Assembly (NCBI GenBank): GCA_009711785.1
Contig: VENA01000034.1
Location: 1 to 64,000, forward strand
Direction: 5' to 3'
Source of the DNA: Bacillota bacterium
GTDB taxonomy: Bacteria > Bacillota > Clostridia > Tissierellales > MES13
Length of the DNA stretch: 64,000 nucleotides
The notes below the pieces were generated by a model that was not told where the DNA came from, did no database searches, and worked only from the letters and a program-made list of their open reading frames with translations. This document shows positions 1-8,162 of the stretch, one piece after another; position 1 is the stretch's first letter; every line of letters starts with the position of its first letter. The translations under genes were made by a program, and so were the position numbers.

Positions 1-33
1 ATTTATAATTTTATTAAAAGACCAATTAGACAT
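1..33 (-). CDS. Start of a gene running off the left edge
   Basis: An ATG at 33 on the minus strand is preceded by a GGAGAAG ribosome binding site and opens a frame with no stop to the window edge. The only residues visible are MSNWSFNKIIN, too few to identify. It diverges from yyaC. Only the start is supported. Confidence 0.4.
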   Translation of the reverse strand, partial: MSNWSFNKIIN

Positions 34-211
34 TTCACTTCTCCTTTCTATAAAAGGCTTTTTTATAGCTTTTCCAAAATTCTAAGTTATTATTTAAACT
101 ATTAATTTTTTAAATATTGAATTATTACTTAATTTATTGGAAAAGATTTAAGTAATAAAAATTATTTTGTAATTATATATTAAATTAACAGGCTACTAGG
201 GGAGGAATGTT

Positions 212-832
212 ATGGCTATTGTAAAAAAAGAAACAATTGATTCTAAATCTCCATTTGCAACTTCAGAATTTAGTAAAATTCTATATAATAAAATAACAGA
301 TTGTTATAAAGAGAATTATAAAGATATAATTATAGTATGTGTTGGTACAGATAGATCTACTGGGGATTGCTTAGGTCCTTTAATAGGTCATAAATTATCT
401 AATTATTTTAAAAGATATGAAAATATACATATATTTGGTACTTTAGAAGAACCAGTACATGCTAAAAATTTGGAAGGGAAAATGAGATTAATTAAAAATT
501 CCTATAATAACCCACTAATAATTGCAATAGATGCTTGTTTAGGAAAATTAGAAAGAGTTGGTTATGTTTCCATAGGAGAAGGGCCAATAAAACCAGGAGC
601 AGGTGTTAATAAGAAACTCCCAGCTGTTGGTGATCTTCATATAACTGGTGTTGTTAATATGTCAGGATTTATGGAATATGTTGTTTTGCAAAATACAAGA
701 TTGAATGTAGTTATGAGAATGGCTGATATTATTTCTAATTCCCTTAACTATACGATGTGGAAAATATTTAAACATAAAACATGTGAAGCTAATTTTGTAA
801 AAAGAAAATATAAACCCCTACTAGATAGTTAA
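212..832 (+). CDS. yyaC: YyaC-family spore protease-like protein (DUF1256)
   Basis: A 206-residue protein of the DUF1256/YyaC family, made in sporulating Firmicutes and related to the germination protease fold. The family signature is visible: a strand followed by VGTDRSTGDCLGPLIG near residues 45-60, then AIDACLG and a Gly/Pro-rich GEGPIKPGAGVNKKLPAVGD stretch. The start has a GGGGAGG site seven bases upstream. Its presence implies a spore former. yyaC normally sits close to parAB and DUF4446 in clostridia; here it lies across a large insertion from parB. The exact substrate is unknown. Confidence 0.85.
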   Translation: MAIVKKETIDSKSPFATSEFSKILYNKITDCYKENYKDIIIVCVGTDRSTGDCLGPLIGHKLSNYFKRYENIHIFGTLEEPVHAKNLEGKMRLIKNSYNNPLIIAIDACLGKLERVGYVSIGEGPIKPGAGVNKKLPAVGDLHITGVVNMSGFMEYVVLQNTRLNVVMRMADIISNSLNYTMWKIFKHKTCEANFVKRKYKPLLDS

Positions 833-860
833 AAGCCATAGGTTTAAACCTATGGCTTTT
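831..860. terminator. Bidirectional terminator between yyaC and the YkuS-like gene
   Basis: A perfect 30-bp inverted repeat with arms AAAAGCCATAGGTTT / AAACCTATGGCTTTT lies between two convergent genes and gives a T-run on either strand. It fits an intrinsic terminator for both. Confidence 0.85.
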
Positions 861-1122
861 ATTGAAACAAAGGACTATAGACACGTTTTTTTATCATATA
901 ATCAATATCCTCTATAGATTTATCAGTTGCATTAATAAGTAAAATTCCCTTTGAGTTTAAACTATTTGTCATATTACTATATGATACATCTTCTCCATTA
1001 GCTTTATATACTAATACATCCATATAATTATTATCATCTAAATCTATCACGTCATATCCTAAAGATATTAATCCCTTTTTTATATCATCTAATCCTTGTT
1101 GGATACCAATGATTTTTTTCAT
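859..1122 (-). CDS. UPF0180 (YkuS-like) small protein
   Basis: An 87-residue protein of the UPF0180/YkuS family, function unknown. It begins with a short strand and GLDDIKKGLISLGYDVIDL, typical of this family, and ends with a segment on 'NA' and 'IDYMIKKRVYSPLFQ'. A GGGGGTGT ribosome binding site precedes the ATG; that site can pair with TGGGAGTGT at 1163-1171 and so may be partly hidden in RNA. A second family member with the same length is at 39180-39443. It is convergent with yyaC. Confidence 0.75.
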   Translation of the reverse strand: MKKIIGIQQGLDDIKKGLISLGYDVIDLDDNNYMDVLVYKANGEDVSYSNMTNSLNSKGILLINATDKSIEDIDYMIKKRVYSPLFQ

Positions 1123-1179
1123 ATATACACCCCCAGTATAATATATGTTTATTATTTAATATTGGGAGTGTTTTTATTC

Positions 1180-2061
1180 TTAATTACATATTACATTGAC
1201 TTTCTTATCACTTATCCTGAAATTAACTTCTTTATCCCCTTTTATAATATCTCCATCTATATTAATCATTGCATCCTCTTTAGATTTTATCTTTAAATTT
1301 TTTGTTTTATGAAAACTTACATATTTATTATATTTAATATGTGTTCCCTTAAAAACAGATGGGAAAATAAAAAAAAGTTTCAATTTAGGTAATTTTTTAA
1401 TTAAACATACATGTAAATATTCATCTTCTATATCTGCTTTAGGACATATTTTCATACCTCCACCATAATACTTACCATTAGCCACTGCAACTAATAATAC
1501 TTTCTCTTTTATTTCTTTGTTGTCTAATACTATATCTAAATATTTATACTTATATGTTATCAATGTTTTTAATAGTCCTAATGTATATGCAAATTTACTT
1601 CTTAAATATCTTTTTATTTTTTTTACATTCTCAACTATTTCAGCATCGAATCCTACACTTGCTACATTTAAAAATATATTTCCTTTAACCTCGGCTAAAT
1701 TTATTTTTTTATTAGTTCCTTTAATAATTAAATCTAAAGCCTTTATAGGATCTTCACTAATTTTTAAAGTCCTCGCTAAGTCATTACCTGTGCCTGCAGG
1801 TATTATTCCTAAAATACCGTAGCCTTTAGAAATCAATCCTTTATTAACTTCATTAATCGTTCCATCTCCACCCACAGCAATAATTTTTTTATATCCTCTA
1901 GTAAGTCCATCAATGGTAAATTCTGTTGCTTGTCCAACTTCCTTTGTTATTAATATTTCATACTTCTTATTTGAATTGTTAAGATATCTTTCAATTACTG
2001 GTATGATACCTTTAGCTCTACCCTTTCCAGCTATAGGATTTACTATAAATAAAAGTGACAT
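1180..2061 (-). CDS. YegS/DgkB-type lipid kinase
   Basis: A 293-residue member of the diacylglycerol/lipid kinase family (DAGK catalytic domain). The nucleotide-binding signature GGDGTINE is at residues 64-71 and PAGTGND at 88-94, followed by the usual beta-sandwich C-terminal half. The expected role is ATP-dependent phosphorylation of diacylglycerol or a related lipid at the membrane. The length is normal for the family. It starts 24 bases after DUF4446 and is probably cotranscribed with it. Confidence 0.88.
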   Translation of the reverse strand: MSLLFIVNPIAGKGRAKGIIPVIERYLNNSNKKYEILITKEVGQATEFTIDGLTRGYKKIIAVGGDGTINEVNKGLISKGYGILGIIPAGTGNDLARTLKISEDPIKALDLIIKGTNKKINLAEVKGNIFLNVASVGFDAEIVENVKKIKRYLRSKFAYTLGLLKTLITYKYKYLDIVLDNKEIKEKVLLVAVANGKYYGGGMKICPKADIEDEYLHVCLIKKLPKLKLFFIFPSVFKGTHIKYNKYVSFHKTKNLKIKSKEDAMINIDGDIIKGDKEVNFRISDKKVNVICN

Positions 2062-2085
2062 ATGTTATCTCCTTTAAAATTTAGT

Positions 2086-2598
2086 TTATCCTTCAGATAA
2101 CCCATATTTTTTTGCTCTATCTAATGCTTGTATTTCTTCTACTGATAACTTGTAGCTAGACTTTCCATTTACTATAGGTTTTCCATAGGTATTACATTCA
2201 TTTCTACCAAATAAACTTGATATAATAAAACCATTATTATTTTCATCTAATAATGCCACAGAAAAACTTAAATCACTACCCATATCATTAAAGGCATTAT
2301 ATCTAATAAACCCAACTCTTTGTACTGTAAGTTTTAATCTTTCATTTAAATTATCACAAAAGCTTTCAATATCATTTAATTTAAGCTTTACATTTTTAAC
2401 CTCATCTAAATGATCTATTAACATATCTTCTAAGGATGCTTCATTAACCCCTTCTGTTATTACATTATATTTTTTAGTAATCTTTGATATTCTTATTTGG
2501 CTTATAATATTTAATATAAGTAAAATCAAACAGGTAATAATAAGAGCAAAAATAATTTCTAAATTATAATTTGTTATTAGTCCAAATACTTTTTCCAT
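2086..2598 (-). CDS. DUF4446 membrane-anchored protein
   Basis: A 170-residue protein with one N-terminal membrane segment (about residues 12-34), then a predicted coiled coil around residues 55-95 and a small C-terminal domain containing FIRYNAFNDMGSDLSFSVALLDENNNGF. This matches DUF4446, found next to parB in many clostridia. Function is unknown. It marks the left border of the insertion between the partition locus and its usual neighbours. Confidence 0.8.
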   Translation of the reverse strand: MEKVFGLITNYNLEIIFALIITCLILLILNIISQIRISKITKKYNVITEGVNEASLEDMLIDHLDEVKNVKLKLNDIESFCDNLNERLKLTVQRVGFIRYNAFNDMGSDLSFSVALLDENNNGFIISSLFGRNECNTYGKPIVNGKSSYKLSVEEIQALDRAKKYGLSEG

Positions 2599-2674
2599 AA
2601 CCTCACCTCTTTATCTTAGTTATTCTAATTTTATCAAAACTATTATACTTTTAGCTAGTACTATTTAATAAATT

Positions 2675-2706
2675 AAAAAAGAGTAAGATTTCTCTTACTC
2701 TTTTTT
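2675..2706 (-). terminator. Terminator of the hydroxylase-maturation operon
   Basis: The stem AAAAAAGAGTAAGA / TCTTACTCTTTTTT with a four-base loop overlaps the stop of the gene at 2705 and gives a T-run on the minus strand. It ends the long minus-strand operon before DUF4446. Confidence 0.85.
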
Positions 2707-3850
2707 AATTTATTTCTTTAGTTATTTCTTTAATAGCATTTATTGCTTTATCTAACTCTTCAATTGTTGTAAATGGTCCTAAACTAAACCTTACTACCCC
2801 CTGTTCAAAGGTATCTATTGTTTTATGGGCTAAAGGAGCACAATGAAGTCCTGGTCTTGTTCCGATATCAAATACACTATCTAAAACATAGCTTACCTCA
2901 GAAGAATCTTCATTAGCTATATTAATAGCTACCACTGCTGCTTGCCTTTCTGAATCCTGTGGCCCATATATTTTAACATGATCTATTCTCTTTAAATTTT
3001 TAATAAAATAATCTGTTAATTTCTTTTCATGATTTCTAATATTTTCTATACCTCTATCTAATATATATTTAATCCCTGCTCCTAATCCAATAATCCCTGG
3101 AGTATTAGGGGTTCCACTTTCGTATCTATCAGGTAATATTGAAGGTTGAAATAATTCATGGGACTTACTACCCGTTCCTCCCTCTTTAAGTTGGGGGATA
3201 TCTAAACCTTCTTTAATGTATATTCCTCCCGTTCCCTGGGGACCTAATAAACCTTTATGTCCAGGAAAAGCTAATATATCTATCCCTAATTTTTCTACAT
3301 CTATATCATAAACCCCTGCAGTTTGAGCTGCATCTAGCATATATAATAATTTATGTTTTTTACAAACTTCAGATATTTCTTTTACTGGAAATATGGTTCC
3401 TGTTACATTTGAAGCATGGGTTGTAACTATCAATTTCGTATTTTCCTTAATTTCATCCTCTATATCCTTAACATTAACTTCTCCTTTATTGTTGCATTTT
3501 ACTATTGTAACTTCTACCCCTTTTTCTTTTAAAGCCATAAGGGGTCTTAATACTGAATTATGTTCCATTGTTGTAGTAATAACATGGTCTCCACTTTTTA
3601 ATATGCCTTTAATTCCTAAGTTTAACCCTTCCGTAGCATTATGGGTAAATATTATATTCATTGGATTTTTTATATTAAAAAGCTTTGAAAGTAGTTCCCT
3701 TGTTTCATATATACCTCTTCCTGCTTTTAAAGCTAGTTTATGTCCTGACCTTCCTGGATTAGCCCCATAATTCTTCATAGCATCCATGATAGCTTTATAA
3801 ACACTTTCAGGTTTTGGATAGGTTGTAGCTGCATTATCTAAATATATCAT
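2705..3850 (-). CDS. Cysteine desulfurase-like PLP enzyme (EF2568 type)
   Basis: A 381-residue class-V aminotransferase fold enzyme. The PLP lysine is K199 in AFPGHKGLLG, the PLP-binding DAAQTAG is near 173-179, and the candidate nucleophilic cysteine is C337 in TRPGLHCAPLAH. Such enzymes take S or Se from cysteine or selenocysteine. This short, group-II-like form is the one found with selenium-dependent molybdenum hydroxylases (the EF2568 relative in Enterococcus). As last gene of the operon after XdhC, MocA, YqeC and YqeB, it is a good candidate to supply Se or S to the hydroxylase cofactor. The choice between sulfur and selenium is inference. Confidence 0.82.
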   Translation of the reverse strand: MIYLDNAATTYPKPESVYKAIMDAMKNYGANPGRSGHKLALKAGRGIYETRELLSKLFNIKNPMNIIFTHNATEGLNLGIKGILKSGDHVITTTMEHNSVLRPLMALKEKGVEVTIVKCNNKGEVNVKDIEDEIKENTKLIVTTHASNVTGTIFPVKEISEVCKKHKLLYMLDAAQTAGVYDIDVEKLGIDILAFPGHKGLLGPQGTGGIYIKEGLDIPQLKEGGTGSKSHELFQPSILPDRYESGTPNTPGIIGLGAGIKYILDRGIENIRNHEKKLTDYFIKNLKRIDHVKIYGPQDSERQAAVVAINIANEDSSEVSYVLDSVFDIGTRPGLHCAPLAHKTIDTFEQGVVRFSLGPFTTIEELDKAINAIKEITKEIN

Positions 3851-3986
3851 TAAATATTCCTCCTAGATTTAATACTTTAACTAAATTATATAACAAATTA
3901 TAAAACTTTGGAGTTTTAAATATAAAATAATATCTATTATCACCATATTATTAAATATTTCTATATTCTTTGAAAATATTATACAT

Positions 3987-4784
3987 TTAATCTATATCCT
4001 TCATATGCTCTAAACTTCCATTATTTTTTATAATCAGTATTTCACTCATTATAGAAAAGGCTATTTCATTAGGTTTTCCTCCACCTAAATTTAATCCTAT
4101 TGGCGCATAAACTTCTCTTAGTTTATCTTTATTAATTCCTTTATCTAATAAGTTATTCATTATATAACTAGTTTTTTCTTTACTTCCTATCATACCAATA
4201 TATGAAGCTTCCTTATTAAGTACATTTTCTAAAGCTACTTCATCATTCTTATGTCCCCTTGTAATAATGACTATAAAACAATCCTTAGTTATTGGATACT
4301 TATCTAAATTCTTTCCTATGTCGCCTAATTGTAATTCATCTATTTCAGGAAATCTATTATTATTACAATATTCTTCTCTATCATCAAATATCACCGTATA
4401 AAAGTCTAAAGCTTTTCCTAATTTATATAATTCATATGCAATATGTCCCCCCCCTACTATCAATAATTTCTTTTCAGGTTTAAAAAGCTTTATAAAAACT
4501 TCAGCACTACCTCCACACTGCATATGTAAACTTCCTGTATCATCTAGTTTAAAGGTAAAGTTTTTATTAATATTTTTTCTTATACATATTTTAGCTTCCT
4601 TTGTTACTTTATATTCTAAATTCCCTCCACCTATAGTTCCATAGGTAGAACCATCTTCTAAAATAATCATCATTGCCCCTTTTTTAGCCGGAGTAGATCC
4701 ACTTGATTCAGTTATCATTGCTAAAGCCACTTTTTTATTATCTTTTATTTCTTTTGATATTCTCTCCATTATTCTATACTCCAT
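3987..4784 (-). CDS. XdhC-family molybdenum cofactor insertion protein
   Basis: A 265-residue XdhC/CoxI-family protein. The N-terminal half carries GSTPAKKGAMMII and GTIGGGNLE; the C-terminal half is Rossmann-like with LLIVGGGHIAYEL and ends with YIGMIGSKEK and APIGLNLGGGKPNEIAFSI. XdhC proteins bind molybdenum cofactor, help its sulfuration or selenation and deliver it to xanthine dehydrogenase-type enzymes. I start it at 4784, where GGAGG lies six bases upstream, although the frame is open to 4811. It overlaps the end of mocA, so the two are translationally coupled. Confidence 0.88.
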   Translation of the reverse strand: MEYRIMERISKEIKDNKKVALAMITESSGSTPAKKGAMMIILEDGSTYGTIGGGNLEYKVTKEAKICIRKNINKNFTFKLDDTGSLHMQCGGSAEVFIKLFKPEKKLLIVGGGHIAYELYKLGKALDFYTVIFDDREEYCNNNRFPEIDELQLGDIGKNLDKYPITKDCFIVIITRGHKNDEVALENVLNKEASYIGMIGSKEKTSYIMNNLLDKGINKDKLREVYAPIGLNLGGGKPNEIAFSIMSEILIIKNNGSLEHMKDID

Positions 4785-5361
4785 TATTTTCCTCCTTAAT
4801 AAAAGTTTCATACTCCTTTAATGTATCTATATCTATCCCTTTTAACCTCTTTTTTATATCAACATAACTTATATTTTTATTATTTTTAATTAACTTCCTT
4901 CCTCCTGTATCCCCCTTTAAACTTTTTAATTTAGATCTATATAAAGAAGGAAATATTACAGGATTACCCTTTTTTCCATTATACATTGGAATCACAATAT
5001 CAGATTTATTATTATTAAATACTTTAATAACTCTATTTATTATTTCATATGTAATAAAGGGTTGATCTGCTACAAAAAAAACAAATCCCTCTGTATTTGG
5101 ATCTGCATTATTAACCCCTAATTTTATTGATTCACTTTGTCCTAAATAAGCTTTATTATTTTTATAAGTCTTTAAATTATATTTTTTAGCTATATTTTTA
5201 ACTTCTTCGTTTCTATAGATAATTATAATTTCATCAATATTAGATTTTACAACCTCTTTAATTACCCTTTCTACTAAAGGCATACCAAATACATCTAAGG
5301 TAAGTTTTTCTCTTCCCATTCTTTTTGAAAAACCAGAAGCCATAATAACTCCACTAATCAT
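4774..5361 (-). CDS. mocA: Molybdenum cofactor cytidylyltransferase (MocA-like)
   Basis: A 195-residue nucleotidyltransferase of the MobA/MocA fold. The N-terminal GVIMASGFSKRMGREKL is the NTP-binding loop; FVADQPF near 94-100 holds the metal-binding aspartate, and GNPVIFP follows. The FxADQPx form is typical of MocA, which adds CMP to molybdopterin for xanthine dehydrogenase-family enzymes, rather than of MobA. It lies between yqeC and xdhC. A separate MobA-type gene is with formate dehydrogenase at 44388-44975. Confidence 0.85.
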   Translation of the reverse strand: MISGVIMASGFSKRMGREKLTLDVFGMPLVERVIKEVVKSNIDEIIIIYRNEEVKNIAKKYNLKTYKNNKAYLGQSESIKLGVNNADPNTEGFVFFVADQPFITYEIINRVIKVFNNNKSDIVIPMYNGKKGNPVIFPSLYRSKLKSLKGDTGGRKLIKNNKNISYVDIKKRLKGIDIDTLKEYETFIKEENNGV

Positions 5362-5364
5362 TTT

Positions 5365-6090
5365 CTACACCTCAATAGATATTTTATTTTTCATGCTTGT
5401 AATTATAATTTTAATTTTAGATTCATTCTTTATTTTTTTAGCTATTTTATTTGCTATATTTAAATCTATTGTATCTAATTTATTTAATAAAAGATATTTC
5501 TCCATACTTTCAGAAACACCTTTAAACAATCCCTTTGGATTTAGAACTAATCTTTTTATAATTGTCTCATCAATTAATTGTGATGGCTTACTTAAGGTTG
5601 CCTCTCTAAATCTATCAACTCTATGTACATTTTCAACGTTTATACTTTTTTTATAAGAATCTAAACCTAAAATCCCTATAACCTTTGTACTTTTACTAGG
5701 TATTACTGGTTCATAAGTTTCAGGGGCTTTAATTGTTTTTTTTCTAGCACCATCTGCCTCAACTAATATTACATCAAATAAACCTTTTTTATATAACTTA
5801 TTTATATAATCACTACTAACCCTACCTATTTTATTTTTTACTTTATGTCCAATAACTGTTATAGAACCCTGTGGGATATTTTTATATTCTATATCATTAT
5901 CTAGTAAAAAAATATTATCGATAAACTTTTTATTTGGATAATACATTTTAGTTGTTGATGCTATAAGTACTTTTTTATTTTCACTTTTTAACTCCTTAGC
6001 TAAAGTATAAATAGTACTTGTCTTACCTCCAGCTCCTACTATAGATATTAATTCTAATCTATCTATATTTAATTTTTTATAAAGTTTCAT
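5365..6090 (-). CDS. yqeC: YqeC, selenium-dependent hydroxylase accessory protein
   Basis: About 241 residues. VGAGGKTSTIYTLA near the N-terminus is a P-loop-like ATP-binding motif, followed by STTKMYYP and VEADGARKKTIKAPETYEPVIP, which are characteristic of the YqeC family. The family co-occurs with selD and selenium-dependent molybdenum hydroxylases; its biochemical step is not established. The ATG at 6090 lies inside the end of yqeB (overlap 14 bases), indicating tight coupling. Confidence 0.87.
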   Translation of the reverse strand: MKLYKKLNIDRLELISIVGAGGKTSTIYTLAKELKSENKKVLIASTTKMYYPNKKFIDNIFLLDNDIEYKNIPQGSITVIGHKVKNKIGRVSSDYINKLYKKGLFDVILVEADGARKKTIKAPETYEPVIPSKSTKVIGILGLDSYKKSINVENVHRVDRFREATLSKPSQLIDETIIKRLVLNPKGLFKGVSESMEKYLLLNKLDTIDLNIANKIAKKIKNESKIKIIITSMKNKISIEV

Positions 6091-6889
6091 TTTTTTTCTC
6101 ACTTATAAACTTACAAACTGCCTCTAAAGCTCCTCCACCTACGGCTAAAGCTTTTCCTGATATTTTATAACAATATTCTTTTACACCCCTTGGGTCAACA
6201 TCTCCAATTTTCATTCCTTCATGAACATAAAAATCATTCCTTATCATACCCCTAATAACTCCCTTGATTTTAGCTTTAACTTCTATATCATCTATAATAG
6301 CAATAGTTTCATCCTTTTTAACAAAGGAACCAATATCTTTAATAACTTTTATTTTACCGTTATTATTTGCTCTTATAACCCTTTCTTTAGTAAATCCGTT
6401 TATATTTCCTGGAATGCCTGTATTAGCATCTGTTTTTCCATTATAAAAGACACGTCCTAATTTATGCCCTCTATTTGTTTCTATCACAGCATCTACATCT
6501 TTTCCTGCCATAAATCCAGGACCAGTACCTATGGTGTACTCTGCCATATCCTTATTAGTTCCTATGTTTTTCTTAGCTAATATAGCATCTATAACTAAAA
6601 AAAAGTTTTCTTTAGTTATAAGTTCTCCTTTAGGATCTACAATAACCGGTATAATTGAATCTTCTAAGCATTTATATGCATCCTTTAATGTTTTTACTCT
6701 TTTAGCCTTTATATCTTCTATTTTTGTTTCGTTTGTATAAATAGTTTGAGCAAAGGCTACTTTTCTTCTAATTACTGTTGGTTTTTCTATTTCAAATACT
6801 ACTATTTTAAACCCAGCTTTATGTAATCTATAAATTATTCCACTTGCTACGTCTCCTCCACCCCTTACTGCAATTAACTTATCTATCAT
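6077..6889 (-). CDS. yqeB: YqeB (EF2563 family) selenium-dependent Mo hydroxylase protein
   Basis: A 270-residue protein. The N-terminal VRGGGDVASGIIYRLHKAGF is a Rossmann-type loop, followed by EIEKPTVIRRKVAFAQ, a hallmark of the EF2563/YqeB family, and later GTGPGFMAGKDVDAVIETNRGHKLGRV. The family is a marker for selenium-dependent molybdenum hydroxylases and is absent from organisms with only ordinary xanthine dehydrogenase. Its exact role is not known. The gene order yqeB-yqeC-mocA-xdhC is a compact maturation unit for the enzyme at 11.5-15.1 kb. Confidence 0.9.
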   Translation of the reverse strand: MIDKLIAVRGGGDVASGIIYRLHKAGFKIVVFEIEKPTVIRRKVAFAQTIYTNETKIEDIKAKRVKTLKDAYKCLEDSIIPVIVDPKGELITKENFFLVIDAILAKKNIGTNKDMAEYTIGTGPGFMAGKDVDAVIETNRGHKLGRVFYNGKTDANTGIPGNINGFTKERVIRANNNGKIKVIKDIGSFVKKDETIAIIDDIEVKAKIKGVIRGMIRNDFYVHEGMKIGDVDPRGVKEYCYKISGKALAVGGGALEAVCKFISEKKNETL

Positions 6890-6899
6890 AATAATCCCC

Positions 6900-7709
6900 C
6901 TATTTTTTTATAATAATAATTGCACTTTTTTTATTATTAGGAAGATAATATTTATTATCTTTTATAATAAGTTTCTCCCTTAGCCATCTACTAATTTCTA
7001 GATCTTTATCCTTAGAGAGTTTAAAATAATCATATAAAAATTCTTTACTCTCATTGAAATTTTTAAAGGGTTGGCCAAAAGAGGCCTTAAAAAATTTAGT
7101 ATTATAATTAATTTTATTATCAGTTAAAGTTTTCTCTATATTTTTATATGTTGGTTGTTTTAATTTTGATATATCCATATTTAAAATATTATATAATCTA
7201 TCAATTTGAAAATCATTTTTTATATTACTTGTTGGCATTACTAAAACTAAATATTTAGAAGTATGATTTAACATTTTTTTTAAGTTTTCATTATTTATAA
7301 GTCCACCAACAAAACTTGCAACCGTTAAATCATACTTCCTTTTAATATAAATATCTTCATAATTAGCTTTTATAGTAAGTATATTGTCTTCATTAACTAT
7401 TCTATTTTCTAAGGTTTTAATTATCATAGGTGATTTATCTAATGCAGTAACTTTTATATTTTCCCTTTGTAACCCTATAGATATTCCACCAAGACCACAT
7501 CCAATATCTATAGCTGAATTTATATTACTTAAATGTGGTTTTAGAAAGTCAATCACCGTTTTATGAAAGTTAGATGCTTTTTCAGCCTCGAGATACCATT
7601 TGACTTTTTTTGTATTCCATTTAAATTTTCTTTTTTTATTTGATACGTTTATAAATTTTTTCTGGTAAATCCCCTCTGTTATATTTACTAACTGCAAAAA
7701 CCTCCACAT
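6900..7709 (-). CDS. SAM-dependent methyltransferase in the hydroxylase cluster
   Basis: A class-I methyltransferase: IDIGCGLGGISIGLQ is the SAM-binding motif I, followed by VTALDKSP and a YDLTVASFVGGL motif. The substrate is unknown. The frame overlaps the upstream NTPase gene by 74 bases, so the true start may lie downstream; no clear ribosome binding site decides it. Small methyltransferases and THEP1-type NTPases recur near yqeB/yqeC genes, which suggests a cofactor-maturation or regulatory role, but this is context only. Confidence 0.7.
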   Translation of the reverse strand: MWRFLQLVNITEGIYQKKFINVSNKKRKFKWNTKKVKWYLEAEKASNFHKTVIDFLKPHLSNINSAIDIGCGLGGISIGLQRENIKVTALDKSPMIIKTLENRIVNEDNILTIKANYEDIYIKRKYDLTVASFVGGLINNENLKKMLNHTSKYLVLVMPTSNIKNDFQIDRLYNILNMDISKLKQPTYKNIEKTLTDNKINYNTKFFKASFGQPFKNFNESKEFLYDYFKLSKDKDLEISRWLREKLIIKDNKYYLPNNKKSAIIIIKK

Positions 7710-8151
7710 CCTTTCTTTCCCTTATGGAATCCATAAACGGTATTTGGACTGGTTTAATTACACCTAAAATCAGTTTATTACTTGATAATAATTTATGTAT
7801 ACTATCTTGAAATTTCACCGCTTTATTTTCAAAAAATCCTAATTCATCTAATACTACAAGCTTTTCTTTACTATTTATTATATCCTTAACTAAGTTAAAT
7901 CCATATTCTTCAAAGTTTTTCGTTATACCTATCCATCTATCATTAACTTCTTTTCCTATTATTCTTTTACTCATATCTACTTTCTTATAATTAATTGGAT
8001 CTATATAAAACCCAATTACTTTTTCTTTTTCTAGTAATGCCCTAGTTTTAAAACCCTTTATATCTTTTTTGTTATATTTTGTTTTTTTTATAACCTTATC
8101 TATAACAGTACTCTTTCCTATATTTATATCTCCTGTTAAAAATATATTCAT
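7636..8151 (-). CDS. THEP1-like nucleoside-triphosphatase (NTPase_1/DUF265)
   Basis: A 171-residue P-loop NTPase. GDINIGKSTVIDK at residues 7-19 is the Walker A motif and LVVLDELGFFE near 99-109 is Walker B with the catalytic glutamate, as in the THEP1/NTPase_1 family. The Walker A is slightly unusual (GDINIGKST). It lies between the chemoreceptor and the methyltransferase in the selenium-hydroxylase operon. THEP1 proteins hydrolyse NTPs slowly and their physiological role is unclear; a link to molybdenum cofactor nucleotides is only a guess. Confidence 0.75.
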   Translation of the reverse strand: MNIFLTGDINIGKSTVIDKVIKKTKYNKKDIKGFKTRALLEKEKVIGFYIDPINYKKVDMSKRIIGKEVNDRWIGITKNFEEYGFNLVKDIINSKEKLVVLDELGFFENKAVKFQDSIHKLLSSNKLILGVIKPVQIPFMDSIRERKDVEVFAVSKYNRGDLPEKIYKRIK

Positions 8152-8162
8152 ATTAATCTTCC

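Noticed and set aside
1127-1171. Regulated hairpin over the YkuS-like ribosome binding site
   Set aside because: The nine-base pairing (ACACCCCCA with TGGGAGTGT) is real, but the loop is long and it may equally be the tail of a terminator; too weak to claim regulation.
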